From contig NZ_CP107985.1 of NCBI RefSeq assembly GCF_036108815.1, positions 2,542,001-2,606,000 of the forward strand: a stretch of 64,000 nucleotides of DNA, given 5' to 3'. This stretch comes from Streptomyces sp. NBC_00353. Its GTDB lineage: Bacteria; Actinomycetota; Actinomycetes; Streptomycetales; Streptomycetaceae. Shown here piece after piece: positions 53,200-63,960 of the stretch (the stretch's first letter is position 1; every line of letters begins with the position of its first letter). The position numbers and the translations under genes were made by a program. The notes under the pieces are model-generated. The model was not told where the DNA came from. It searched no databases and saw nothing but the letters and a program-made list of their open reading frames with translations.

Positions 53200-53621
53200 T
53201 CACCCCTGCTCGTGAGCTCGACCACGGTACGGTCGAGGTCAATGTGGAGACTCTCCGTCCCGGAGGGCACCAGCATGAAGGTTTTCGACAGGAACGTGGC
53301 GACTTCGGAATCGGCGATCTCGACCAGCGCCGCTCCCGCGGCGGATCTTAGAACAATGCACATAGAGTGCGGACGGCATCCGTGCCTGGGAAAGACAAGC
53401 ACGTCACCCACACCGGTCGGCCGGCGCAGGCCCTCTGCGAGCAGTGTGCGGGCGAACACCCAGTTGACGGGCCTCGCTTCCGGTGCACCGAGGGAAAGGC
53501 GTACTGCATAGGGGTCGGTCATGTCGTAGTGCAACTCCGCGGGCAGCGGCACCGGAAGCTCCTCCGGGACGCTGACGTGTACCGTCACCACGCACATGGC
53601 CGAGGTGAGATGCTTCCTCAT
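53196..53621 (-). CDS. SsgA-like (SALP) sporulation/cell division protein, intact copy
   Basis: A 141-residue SALP. VPLPAELHYDMTDPYAVRLS, VNWVFARTLLAEGLRRPTG, VGDVLVFPR, and the C-terminal FLSKTFMLVPSGTESLHIDL are the family signature in order. SALPs exist only in sporulating actinomycetes and localise to septa, where they guide FtsZ or peptidoglycan enzymes. ATG 53621 follows GGGGGATTGA. The upstream CATTCACAGAAAA element is shared with the frameshifted copy at 38189. It faces STAND copy 3 with fragments between. Confidence 0.88.
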   Translation of the reverse strand: MRKHLTSAMCVVTVHVSVPEELPVPLPAELHYDMTDPYAVRLSLGAPEARPVNWVFARTLLAEGLRRPTGVGDVLVFPRHGCRPHSMCIVLRSAAGAALVEIADSEVATFLSKTFMLVPSGTESLHIDLDRTVVELTSRGE

Positions 53622-53689
53622 TCAATCCCCCACAATGCTCATAGAAGCGATTTTTCTGTGAATGAGGATAAAATGGTGTGACCGGCACA

Positions 53690-53835
53690 GCTTGCCGAAG
53701 AAGGCACGGAGCGTTGTCCGAGAAAGAACGAGTCTCGAATTCGTGTCTCAAAGCCTGGACGCTGCTGCGTCGCTCTGGAAAAGATCGATTCGGTATACCT
53801 CCAGTCGGCGCCGCTGGATCCACCCGCCACAAGGG
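53690..53835 (-). pseudogene. AraC-like HTH remnant upstream of intact SALP gene
   Basis: Joining frames gives GGWIQRRRLEVYRIDLF followed by LRAFFGK, the degraded end of an AraC/XylS domain. It aligns with the remnant at 38690-38880, including spacing to the SALP start, so AraC fragment and SALP gene were duplicated together. Confidence 0.5.
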
Positions 53836-53845
53836 ATAGGCAGCG

Positions 53846-55090
53846 TTACGAGTTCACCGTGGTCGACTCAGCCACCCGACGCTGTCGGCGTTCGGTGGTC
53901 CAGTAGAGAAGGGCGAGCAGGGGGAGGACTCCACCCAGGAGCGTGAGTCCGGTCCAGCCTTCGGCGCGGTAGGCGATGGATCCGAGTTGGGAGCCGGCTG
54001 CGCCGCCGATGAAGAACATGGCGATGAAGGCGCTGTTGAGGCGTGCGCGCGCGTCGGGGTCGAGTTGGTAGACGGTGTGCTGGCCGAGGATGAGGGTGGT
54101 CTGTACAGCCATGTCGATGAGGATGGCGGCGAGGGCGATGAGGACGATGTTGTGCTGGCCGAGGCCCGCGAGTGCGAAGGCAAGTGCGGTGACCGTGAAG
54201 GCGGTTCCGGTCATGGGGCGTATGAGGCCGCGGTCGGCCCAGTGCCCGGCGAGCGGGGCTATGGCGGCGCCTGCTGCGCCGACGAGTGCGAAGATGCCGA
54301 CTCCGATCTGTGAGTAGTGGAAGTCGGGGCCGGTCAGGACGAAGGAGACGGTGGTCCAGAAGGCGCTGAACGCGCCGAACATTGCTGCTTGGTAGAGACC
54401 GCGGCGTACCAGCGCGGGCTGGGTGCACACCAGTTGGATGGTGGAGCGGAGCACGTGGCGGTAAGGGAGGGTCGTGGTGGGGGCGTGTTGTGGCAGGGCC
54501 GTGCGCAGGGCGATGGCCAGCAGGGCCATGAGGGCGGCGGAGCCGAGGAAGACGACGCGCCAGCCGGCGAGATCGGAGATCAGGCTGCTCAGTGTGCGGG
54601 AGAGGAGGATGCCGGTGAGCAGTCCGCTCATCACGCGGCCGACGATGCGGCCGCGGGTGTGGTCGGGGGCGAGGCTCGCGGCGAAGGGGACCAGGATCTG
54701 GGCGACGACCGAGGTGGCGCCGCTGACCAGCGAGGCGATCAGCAGCATGGGGAAGCTGGTGGCCAGTCCGGCCGCCACGAGGGCGAGGGTGGTGACTGCC
54801 AGGAGGGCGGTGACAAGGTTGCGTTTTTCCAGGCGGTCGCCGAGCGGGACCAGGAAGAGCATGCCGATCACGTAGCCGACCTGGGTGAGCGTGATCAGCG
54901 CACCGGCCGTGGCTGTGCTGGTGTGGAAGACGCCGCTCAGCGTGGACAGCAGGGGCTGGGCGTAGTACAGGTTGGCGACGGTCATGCCGGACGCAACAGC
55001 CAAAAGCGCGACCAGCCAGCCCGGCACGCCCTGAGACGTCTTTGCGGCAGCGAGCCGACGGGGGCTCCGAATTCGTGACCTTGCAGACAT
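53846..55090 (-). CDS. MFS exporter
   Basis: A 414-residue major facilitator with twelve hydrophobic helices. NLYYAQPLLSTLSGVFHTST is typical of the YgaY/drug-exporter-like group, QVGYVIGMLFLVPLGDRLEK is the A-motif loop between helices 2 and 3, and YHSQIGVG-type sequence marks helix 7-8. ATG 55090 begins the conserved part; the upstream open frame is probably not translated. Substrate unknown. It is divergent from a TPP-enzyme pseudogene. Confidence 0.88.
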   Translation of the reverse strand: MSARSRIRSPRRLAAAKTSQGVPGWLVALLAVASGMTVANLYYAQPLLSTLSGVFHTSTATAGALITLTQVGYVIGMLFLVPLGDRLEKRNLVTALLAVTTLALVAAGLATSFPMLLIASLVSGATSVVAQILVPFAASLAPDHTRGRIVGRVMSGLLTGILLSRTLSSLISDLAGWRVVFLGSAALMALLAIALRTALPQHAPTTTLPYRHVLRSTIQLVCTQPALVRRGLYQAAMFGAFSAFWTTVSFVLTGPDFHYSQIGVGIFALVGAAGAAIAPLAGHWADRGLIRPMTGTAFTVTALAFALAGLGQHNIVLIALAAILIDMAVQTTLILGQHTVYQLDPDARARLNSAFIAMFFIGGAAGSQLGSIAYRAEGWTGLTLLGGVLPLLALLYWTTERRQRRVAESTTVNS

Positions 55091-55334
55091 GAACACCTTC
55101 TTGAGCGGTGAGCCGGAATATCGGCTCGTGTGGAAGCGCGGTGTGATGGCGGCAGCGTCTTCGACGCGGTTACGCAAGCTAAAGCACGGCACGCCCCTCG
55201 CGCTTCCTCATTCGAGGAGATACGCCAACCGGTGCGCTGCCAGGCGCCGAACGGTGCACTGACGTGCAATTTCGCCGTTTGGCGTCTTACTAGCCTGGCT
55301 GCCGTTCCCACGACTTATCGCCTCGAGGAGTGCC

Positions 55335-56000
55335 ATGTCGAAGCAGACCGTTGCCGAGCAATACGTCGACCTCCTGGCACGCGCCGGTGTCAGCCGGATG
55401 TATGGCGTGGTCGGCGACAGTCTGAACCCCGTTGTCGACGCAGTGAGACGGCACGACGCCCTCGAGTGGATTCAGGTCCGGCACGAGGAGGTCGCGGCCT
55501 TCGCCGCTGGCGCCGAAGCACAGCTCACTGGCAGATTGGCCGCCTGCGCGGGCTCCTGCGGTCCAGGCAACCTGCACTTGATCAACGGCCTGTTCGATGC
55601 GCATGTCGATGGCACCGGTCATCGCGCTGGCCGCGCAGATTCCCAGCAGCGAGATCGGTACGGGGTACTTCCAGGAGGCACATCCAGACCGGCTGTTCGA
55701 GGAGTGCAGTCACTATTCGGAACTGATCTCCTCACCCCGGCAGATGCCCCGGGTGGTGCAGACAGCGATCCAGCACGCGGTCGGTCGGCGCGGAGTGTCG
55801 GTGGTGGCCCTGTCCGGCGACATCGCCGGACAGGGCTCCCCCGACGGCGGGGCCGAGCTGGCGATACCGCTGGACCGGCCTACCGTGCGTCCGGGCGACC
55901 AGGAGCTTGCCCGGCTGATACAACTCGTGGATGCCGCCGAGAAGGTGACGGTGTTCTGCGGCCGGGGCGTCGAGGGCGCCCATGCCGAATGTAGATCAAC
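55335..56000 (+). pseudogene. Thiamine-pyrophosphate enzyme (pyruvate oxidase-like), N-terminal remnant
   Basis: ATG 55335 starts MSKQTVAEQYVDLLARAGVS, with MYGVVGDSLNPVVDAV and WIQVRHEEVAAFAAGAEAQL and CGPGNLHLINGLFDAH. A frameshift near 55605 moves to ALAAQIPSSEIGTGYFQEAH and VVQTAIQHAVGRRGVSVVAL. Homology ends near 55990, in the central domain, so the TPP-binding C-terminal domain is lost. The intact protein would resemble PoxB-type pyruvate dehydrogenase (about 580 residues). Confidence 0.85.
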
Positions 56001-56276
56001 TAGAAGGGGCGGTAGCCGTCCGGACCGACGTGACGCCGCACCGAAAGCCGCCGCAGACGCGCTGATCAGGGAACTCCCCCGGCTCAAGCCCGAAGCGGAC
56101 CGCGGATCGGAGACCGCGCAGGCCTCGCGACACTCAAAGGTGCCTCCGGTCGTGGGAGGACATATGCCGTTCCGTCCTATGTCCTCCCGCGACTCACATC
56201 GGTTGGTCGTCGTCCGCGAGCACGTCCGCCCTCAACCGGGTCGAGCGGTTGCGGAGGCTGCCGGTCTGCCCGGAAA
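56001..56276. other. Gap between TPP-enzyme remnant and betaine cluster
   Basis: A 276-nt stretch with no recognised gene. It presumably contains the 3' end of the betaine operon transcript and the deletion end point of the TPP-enzyme gene. Confidence 0.4.
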
Positions 56277-57242
56277 TCACTTGGGCAGCCAGGCGCGCCA
56301 CGTCGACTCGTTCTTGTCGACCCACTTCTTTGCCGCCTCCTGAGGTGAGAGCTTCTGATCGGCGATCATCAGAGCCACCTCGTTCTGCTCCTCGGTGCCC
56401 CAGGAGAAGTTCTTGAGGAACTGAGCCGCCTTGCCGCCGTTGCCGGCGAAGCGCGCGTTGAGGTACTTCTTCAGCGGCGTGTGCGGATAGGCGCACTCGA
56501 CCTTCTCTGCGTCGGCGTCGCAACCATCCTTGTACGGAGGCAGTTCGATCTCCGTCATCGGTACCTTCTCGAACAGCCACTGCGGCTTGTACCAGTAGGT
56601 GAGGAACGGCTTCTTCTCCTTGGCGAACTGCTTGATCTGGGTGATCTGCGCCGCCTCGGAGCCCGAGAACACGACCTGATAGTCCAGGCCGAGGTTCTGC
56701 ACGAGCGCCTTGTCGTTGGTGACGTACGACGGAGAGCCGTCCAGCAACTGGCCCTTGCCGCCGCTCTCGGCGGTGCGGAACTGGTCGGCGTACTTGTTGA
56801 GGTTCTTCCAGTCGGTGACGTCGGGGTGCGCCTTGGCGAAGTACGTGGGGACGAACCAGCCGATGTGGCCGGTGACCCCGAGGTCCCCGCCGGGCGTGAT
56901 CGTCTTCTTGTCCTTGACGTACCGGGCCTCCTGGTCCGGATGGCCCCAGTCCTCCAGGATGGCGTCCACCCGGCCTTGGCTGAGGGCGTCCCAGGCGGGC
57001 ACCTCGTCGATCTGAACGGTGTCGACGCGGTAGCCCAGCTCGTGTTCGAGAAGGTACTCGGCCACGGCGGTGTTCGCCTGGGCGCCGACCCATGACTGGA
57101 CCGAGAGCGTCACGGTCTTGGCGCCCTGCGCGTTGGCGAACGGAGAGGGCTGGCGCGTCATGTCCGCTGCCCCGCAGCCGGCAACGGCGACGAGACCGGC
57201 GGCGCAGGCGAGCGCGATCAGAGGTGTGCGCAGACGAGCCAT
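56277..57242 (-). CDS. Glycine betaine/choline ABC transporter substrate-binding lipoprotein
   Basis: A 321-residue OpuAC/ProX-like lipoprotein. LIALACAAGLVAVAGCGAAD ends in a lipobox with Cys lipidation. VTLSVQSWVGAQANTAVAEY, VDAILEDWGHPDQEARYV and GHIGWFVPTYFAKAHPDVTD follow the betaine-binding fold, whose Trp cage is suggested by WVGAQ and WYKPQW. ATG 57242 is 1 nt after the permease stop. Last gene of the betaine unit. Confidence 0.93.
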   Translation of the reverse strand: MARLRTPLIALACAAGLVAVAGCGAADMTRQPSPFANAQGAKTVTLSVQSWVGAQANTAVAEYLLEHELGYRVDTVQIDEVPAWDALSQGRVDAILEDWGHPDQEARYVKDKKTITPGGDLGVTGHIGWFVPTYFAKAHPDVTDWKNLNKYADQFRTAESGGKGQLLDGSPSYVTNDKALVQNLGLDYQVVFSGSEAAQITQIKQFAKEKKPFLTYWYKPQWLFEKVPMTEIELPPYKDGCDADAEKVECAYPHTPLKKYLNARFAGNGGKAAQFLKNFSWGTEEQNEVALMIADQKLSPQEAAKKWVDKNESTWRAWLPK

Positions 57243-57243
57243 G

Positions 57244-59202
57244 TCAGGCCCCCTTTTCGGTGCGGCGCTGTGTCGGCTGTGTGACACGGTCGAGCATCAG
57301 GCCGAGGCAGACGATCGCGGCACCTGCGACCAGACCGGTCGCGAGGTCGCCCTGGGCGAGGCCGAACACGACGTCGTAGCCGAGAGCACCTCCGCCGACG
57401 AGACCGCCGATGACGACGACGGCGAGTACGAGGACGACTCCCTGGTTGACGGCGAGCAGCAGTGCCGGGCGGGCCAACGGCAGCTGGACCTTGCGCAGCT
57501 GCTGCATCCGTGTGGCACCGAGCGAACGCGACGACTCCATGACGACGGGGTCGACGCTGTGCATTCCCTGCGTGGTGATGCGGACGACGGCGGGCAGCGC
57601 GTAGATGACGGCGGCGGCCACCGCCGGTGCGCGGCCGACGCCGAACAGAGCGACCACAGGGATGAGGTACACGAACTGCGGCATCGTCTGGAACACGTCG
57701 AGCACCGGACGCAGCAGGCGTTCCACCCGCTCGCTCCGGGAGGCGGCGATACCGACGGCGAAACCGATCACCAGGGTGACGGCGACGCCGGCCAGCACCT
57801 GGGAGAGCGTGTTGAGCGCCGGGTCCCAGACGCCGAGCACGCCGATGGCGGCCATCGCGAGGACGGCGGTCAGCGTGGTGCGCCATGTGCCGATCACCAT
57901 GGCGAGTACGGCGACCAGCAGGAGCAGTGCCCACCAGGGCAGCCACTGGAGCCCGTCGCGTACCGGATCGAGGATCCAGGTGGTGAAGTGGGCGGCCCAG
58001 TCCGCCGTGCCGCCGATGACGGGCACGCCGGAGTAGAGGTGGTCGGTCATCCAGCCGACGGCCTCGTTGACCGGCTCGGCGATGCCGACGGTCCAGGCAT
58101 CGGGCCAGGTCGGCTTGGAGGCGAGCCGTGCCACGACGGCGGCGACAACCGTGCCGGCCACCACGACGGCCCAGCCGGACCAGGCGGGCCCGGCCTGCGG
58201 GGCGGTGCCGATGCGGTTGCCGGCCGCGGCGGTGACCCGGTCGAGGACGACGGCGAGCAGCACGATCGGAATGCCGGCGGCGAGCGCGGCGCCGACGTCG
58301 ACGGAGGCGAGGGCCTGGTAGACGCGGTCACCGAGGCCGCCCGCGCCGATCACGGAGGCGATGACGGCCATCGACAGGGCCATCATGATCGTCTGGTTGA
58401 GGCCGAGCAGCAGTTCCTTGCGGGCGAGCGGAAGCCGGGCGGTGAGGAGCCGCTGCCGTCCCGTCGCGCCGAGCGAGGCCGCGGCCTCCATGACGCCGGC
58501 GTCGGCGTCGCGCAGTCCGAGCGCGGTCAGCCGGGCCATCGGAGGTGCCGCGTAGACGACGGTCGCGAGGACGGCGGCAGGCACACCGATGCCGAAGACC
58601 AGCACGACCGGCAGCAGATACGCGAAGGCCGGCATGACCTGCATGGTGTCGAGTACCGGGCGCAGCGAGCGGAAGACGCGGTCGGACAGACCGGCGGCCA
58701 GGCCGAGCACTGCTCCGAGGATCACGGAGGCCAGGACGGCGACGACCATCAGCGCGAGGGTCTGCATCGTGGGCACCCACATGCCGAGCAGTGCGCAGAG
58801 GATGAACGCGGCGACGGCGGTGAGTGCGAGCCGGACGCCTGCGACCCGCCAGGCGATCAGACCGGCTGCGGCCGTGACACCGGCCCAGCCGGCGGCGAGC
58901 AGGACCAGGTAGACGCCGCGTACGGACAGCACGACGGCGTTGCTGATGTGCCCGAAGAAGTAGAGGAACAGCGGGTGGGTGTCGCGGTTGTCGATGATCC
59001 AGTCGCTGACGTCCCCGAGCGGACCGGTCAGATCGACGGTGAGGCTCTCTGGCCATGTCCCGCCGCCGATGAGGAAGGCGCCGAGTATCAGCAGTGCCAG
59101 GGTGCCGACCAGCACGACGCCGGTGCGGTGCCGCGCGAAGGAGGAGGCCGGCGTGGAGGCGTCCAGCCCGGTGGTGCGCGCAGTGGTGATAGTGGCGGTC
59201 AT
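57244..59202 (-). CDS. Glycine betaine ABC transporter permease with two fused MetI-like domains
   Basis: A 652-residue protein with about a dozen helices in two homologous halves. The first cytoplasmic EAA loop is VMEAAASLGATGRQRLLTAR and the second is VMESSRSLGATRMQQLRKVQ, each followed by LPLAR. Each half has the same RPVLDxxQxMPxFxYLxPVV stretch. Most OpuAB/ProW permeases have one such domain and dimerise, so this fusion carries both in one chain. ATG 59202 begins MTATITTART. It lies between the ATPase (112-nt gap) and binding protein (1 nt). Confidence 0.93.
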   Translation of the reverse strand: MTATITTARTTGLDASTPASSFARHRTGVVLVGTLALLILGAFLIGGGTWPESLTVDLTGPLGDVSDWIIDNRDTHPLFLYFFGHISNAVVLSVRGVYLVLLAAGWAGVTAAAGLIAWRVAGVRLALTAVAAFILCALLGMWVPTMQTLALMVVAVLASVILGAVLGLAAGLSDRVFRSLRPVLDTMQVMPAFAYLLPVVLVFGIGVPAAVLATVVYAAPPMARLTALGLRDADAGVMEAAASLGATGRQRLLTARLPLARKELLLGLNQTIMMALSMAVIASVIGAGGLGDRVYQALASVDVGAALAAGIPIVLLAVVLDRVTAAAGNRIGTAPQAGPAWSGWAVVVAGTVVAAVVARLASKPTWPDAWTVGIAEPVNEAVGWMTDHLYSGVPVIGGTADWAAHFTTWILDPVRDGLQWLPWWALLLLVAVLAMVIGTWRTTLTAVLAMAAIGVLGVWDPALNTLSQVLAGVAVTLVIGFAVGIAASRSERVERLLRPVLDVFQTMPQFVYLIPVVALFGVGRAPAVAAAVIYALPAVVRITTQGMHSVDPVVMESSRSLGATRMQQLRKVQLPLARPALLLAVNQGVVLVLAVVVIGGLVGGGALGYDVVFGLAQGDLATGLVAGAAIVCLGLMLDRVTQPTQRRTEKGA

Positions 59203-59314
59203 CGCGGCCACCCCCCGCTCGTGGGCCAGGAGGCCCGCGCGGCGGCCCGGCATTCCGGCGCGGACGGGTCAGCTGACGTATGGCCCGGCGGGGCCGAGGA
59301 GGTACTCACATGCA

Positions 59315-60363
<1,049 letters not shown>

Positions 60364-60364
<1 letters not shown>

Positions 60365-61890
60365 CAGGCATGACCCCCAGGAGTGGCACCGAGCAGATCT
60401 GCGCATTTCTCCCCGACCATCAGCACGCCGATCATCGGGTTGACGGTCGTCATCGTCGGGAAGACGGACGCGTCGGCTATCCGGATGCCGTCGAGGCCCC
60501 GGATCCTCAGGTCGGGCTCGACGACGGCGAGTTCGTCGTCGGCCGCGCCCATGCGGCAGGTTCCGGCCGGGTGGTAGACGGTGTGCGCGACCTTGCGCGC
60601 GTACTCGCTGATGTCCTCGTCGGAGGTGATCTCGGGCCCCGGGCAGACCTCGCGCTTCAGCCAGCCGGCCAGCGGTTCCTGCGCTGCGATCTCGCGGGCG
60701 ATCCTGATCCCGTCGACGAGCGTGCGGCCGTCGTAGTCGTCCTCGTCGGTGAAGTACCGGAAGTCGAGTGCGGGTTTGACCTCGGGGTCGGGGCTGGTCA
60801 GGTACAGCCGTCCGCGGCTCTTCGGCTTCGGGATGTTCGGCGTCATCGACACGCCGTGCGCGGGCCGCTCATAGCCGAGGCGCTCGGGGTTGTCGGTGAA
60901 CGGGATCTGGTAGAAGTGGAACATCAGGTCGGGGCCCTGGCTGTTCGGATCCCGCCGTACGAAGAGCCCGGCGTCGCTGTCCATCGCTGAGTTCTCGGGG
61001 ATCGGCCCGTGCGTCTCCCAGACGATGACGGACTCGGGATGGTCGAGCAGGTTCTCACCAACACCCGGCAGGTCGTGCACCACGGGGATACCGAGCTTCT
61101 CCAGCTCCTCGCGGTGCCCGATGCCGGAGTGCATCAGCAGCCGCGGGGTGTCCACCGCACCGGCGCACACCACCACTTCCCGCCGCGCCCGCACGACCCG
61201 CTCCGTACCGTCCTTGGTCCGCACGTGCACGCCGGTCGCACGCGTCCCTTCCAGCTCCAGTCGGAACGCCCAGGTCTCCAGGGCGATGTGGAGGTTCGGG
61301 CGGTCGAGGAAGGGGTGCAGATACGCCACCGACGCCGAGGAACGCTTGTTGTTCTCGGGATGGTAGGCGAGGTCGAAGAAGCCGACACCGTCCCGGAAGG
61401 CCTCCTTGTTGAAGCCCTCGACGCGCGGCACCCCGAGCGTGGTCTGCGCCGCGTCGACGAAGTCGCGGGCGATGGCGTTCCGGTCGGCCTCGTCGACGGG
61501 GACGATGTTGTTGCGCAGCTTGTGGAAGTACGGGTCCATCGACGCCGCGTCCCAGCCGGCCGCGCCCGTCTCGGCCCACTCGTCCCAGTCGGACGGCAGC
61601 GGCTTGAAGGCGATGAGGGTGTTGTGGGACGAACAGCCGCCGAGCACCCGGGCCCGGCTGTGGCGGATGTTCGAGTTGCCGCGGGGCTGCTCGGTGGTGG
61701 GGTAGTCGTAGTCCAGCTCACCGCCGAGGAGGCCCATCCAGCGGCGCAGAGTCAGGACGTCGTCCCGGCCCACATCGCTCGGTCCGCCCTCGATGAGTGC
61801 AACGGTGATGTCCGGGTTCTCGGTGAGCCGGGAGGCGATCACCGAACCTGCGGTGCCGCCCCCGACGATGACGTAGTCGTAGTCGGTCAT
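60364..61890 (-). CDS. betA: Choline dehydrogenase (GMC oxidoreductase)
   Basis: A 508-residue GMC flavoprotein. YVIVGGGTAGSVIASRLTEN binds FAD, VLGGCSSHNTLIAFKPLPSD and VRARREVVVCAGAVDTPRLL (GMC signature 2) are present, and HTVYHPAGTCRMG with the late NPMIGVLMVGEKCADLL carry the catalytic His/Asn region. It oxidises choline to betaine aldehyde. ATG 61890 is preferred, with GAGGTGGAG upstream. It follows betB by 21 nt and overlaps the transporter ATPase by one base. Confidence 0.92.
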
Positions 61891-61911
61891 GTTCTCCACC
61901 TCTGCTCCCGT

Positions 61912-63396
61912 TCAGCCCGCGAACCAGCGCACAGGGCGCGGGGCGAGGTTTTGGTAGATGTGCTTGGCCTCGCGGTACTCGGCCAGGCCCGTCGGGCCCA
62001 GCTCCCGGCCGATGCCAGACTTCCCGAAGCCGCCCCACTCCGCCTGCGGCAGGTAGGGGTGGAAGTCGTTGATCCAGACGGTGCCGTGGCGCAGCCGGCC
62101 CGCGACCCGGCGTCCGCGGCCCGCGTCCGCAGTCCACACGGCGCCGGCGAGTCCGTACTCGGTGTCGTTCGCGAGAGCGACGGCCTCGTCCTCGGTACGG
62201 AAGGTCTCGACGGTCAGGACCGGTCCGAAGATCTCCTCGCGCACGACGCGCATGGATCGGTCGCAGTGGTCCAGAACCGTGGGCCGATAGAAGTACCCGG
62301 GGCCTTCGGGGCGCTCGCCACCGGCCCGCAGCACCGCACCTTCCTTCAGCGCGGAGGCCACGAACTCCTCGGTCCTGACGAGCTGCTGCTCGGAGACGAG
62401 AGGACCGCATTCGACACCGTCGTCGGTGCCGCGGCCGATGCGGATCCTCGTGGCGCGCAGGGCGAGTTCGGTGACGAAGCGGTCGCGGACCGACTCCTCG
62501 ATGATCAGCCGGGAGCCGGCGGAGCAGACCTGCCCGCTGTGGATGAAGGCGGCGTTCAGTGCCTGGTCGACGGCGGTGTCGAAGCCCTCGTCGGTGGCGC
62601 ACGCGTCCGCGAACACCACGTTGGGGTTCTTGCCGCCGAGTTCGAGCGCGACCTTCTTGACGGTGTCCGCGACGGCCCGCATCACCTTCGTACCGCTGGC
62701 GAGTCCGCCGGTGAAGGAGACGAGATCGACGTCGGGGTGGTCGGCGATCCGGGCACCGACGGCGGCACCGGCACCGGTGACGATGTTGGCCACACCTGCG
62801 GGCAGTCCGGCCTCGACGAGCAGCGCGACGAGGGCAACGGTGGTCAGCGGCGTGATCTCACTGGGCTTGATCACAAAGGTGTTGCCCGCGGCGAGTGCAG
62901 GCGCGATCTTCCAACTGGCTTGGAGCAGCGGGTAGTTCCACGGCGTGATGAGTCCGCAGACTCCGACGGGCTCGTGCACGACGACGCTGTGAATCTCGTC
63001 GGATCCGGCGTCGACGACGCGTCCGCCGCTCTCGTTCATGACGAGGTCGGCGAAGTAGCGGAAGGCGTCGCGCACGCAGTCCACGTCGACGCGTCCCTCT
63101 TCGAGCGTCTTGCCGGCGTCCCGGCACTCCAGAGCGCCGATCTTCTCCCGGTCGCGCTCCAGCAGGTCGGCCACCCGTCTGAGCAATGCCGCCCGCTCCG
63201 CGACGGGCGTGTGCGGCCAGGGGCCCTTGTCGAAGGCCGCCCTGGCTGCGGCGACGGCGGCGTCCGTGTCCGCGACGCCACCCTCCGCGACGACGGTGAA
63301 CGCCGTCGCGTCGACGGGGTCGAGAATCTCGCGCGTGGCGCCGGAGGCGGCTTCTCGCCACTCTCCGCCCACGTGGATGGTCTTTTGTGCCGACAC
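61912..63396 (-). CDS. betB: Betaine aldehyde dehydrogenase
   Basis: A 494-residue NAD(P)-dependent aldehyde dehydrogenase. GLITPWNYPLLQASWKIAPA, SFTGGLASGTKVMRA, the catalytic Glu in VALELGGKNP, and the nucleophile Cys in FIHSGQVCSAGSRLII are in order; EEIFGPVLTVETF and the C-terminal WGGFGKSGIGRELG complete the family. GTG 63396 follows AGGTCGAGG. First gene of the betaine unit, converting betaine aldehyde to glycine betaine. No BetI-type repressor is adjacent. Confidence 0.93.
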   Translation of the reverse strand: MSAQKTIHVGGEWREAASGATREILDPVDATAFTVVAEGGVADTDAAVAAARAAFDKGPWPHTPVAERAALLRRVADLLERDREKIGALECRDAGKTLEEGRVDVDCVRDAFRYFADLVMNESGGRVVDAGSDEIHSVVVHEPVGVCGLITPWNYPLLQASWKIAPALAAGNTFVIKPSEITPLTTVALVALLVEAGLPAGVANIVTGAGAAVGARIADHPDVDLVSFTGGLASGTKVMRAVADTVKKVALELGGKNPNVVFADACATDEGFDTAVDQALNAAFIHSGQVCSAGSRLIIEESVRDRFVTELALRATRIRIGRGTDDGVECGPLVSEQQLVRTEEFVASALKEGAVLRAGGERPEGPGYFYRPTVLDHCDRSMRVVREEIFGPVLTVETFRTEDEAVALANDTEYGLAGAVWTADAGRGRRVAGRLRHGTVWINDFHPYLPQAEWGGFGKSGIGRELGPTGLAEYREAKHIYQNLAPRPVRWFAG

Positions 63397-63534
63397 GTCG
63401 AACCTCGACCTTCTTGAGCTGGTTTGTCTGATAAGGGGGCATCCCAGTGACCTGGTCCTCTTCCCCGGAAGGTGAAAGCCATGCGCAACGATTGACCGAA
63501 AGTGACTGGGCTCACGCGTGTGCGCTGCCGCGGC

Positions 63535-63960
63535 CGGTCTTCGGTACCTCATGGCAGACCGTCCACCGGCGGTTCACCGAGTGGACTGCCGCGCGGGTGC
63601 GGGCCAAGCTCCACCGCCTGGCTCTGGACGAACTCGGCGCCCTCGGGAAGCTGGACCGGTCGCGGTGCGCCATCCCGCCGATCTGCTCGCCCCACGGCCC
63701 GCGTCGGCGCCGCCCTGCCGAACTCCAAATACGACTACAACCACCTGCGCAGGTGGCTCCGTTCACGCAACATCACACCTCGCATCGCGCGCAAAGGTGT
63801 GGAGTCTTCACAGCAACTGGGACGCCACCGTTGGACGGTAGAACGCACGGTGGCGTGGCTGAGCGGCTGCCGCAGCCACCATCGCCGGACCTGGCCCGGC
63901 GCCGTGTTCAGCGCTGTTCATGCCGATCTTCCGCACGGTCGGTCCGGGTTCATCATGCCT
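63535..63960 (+). pseudogene. IS5-family transposase remnant with internal deletion
   Basis: TSWQTVHRRFTEWTAARVRA KLHRLALDELG appears in one frame at 63545-63670. KYDYNHLRRWLRSRNITPRI and ARKGVESSQQLGRHRWTVER, then TVAWLSGCR appear in another at 63728-63870. These are the N- and C-terminal parts of Streptomyces IS5-group transposases; the central DDE part is deleted. Confidence 0.8.

Noticed and set aside
61009..63417. An 802-residue open frame on the plus strand
   Set aside because: It is the mirror of betA and betB, with no recognisable domain.
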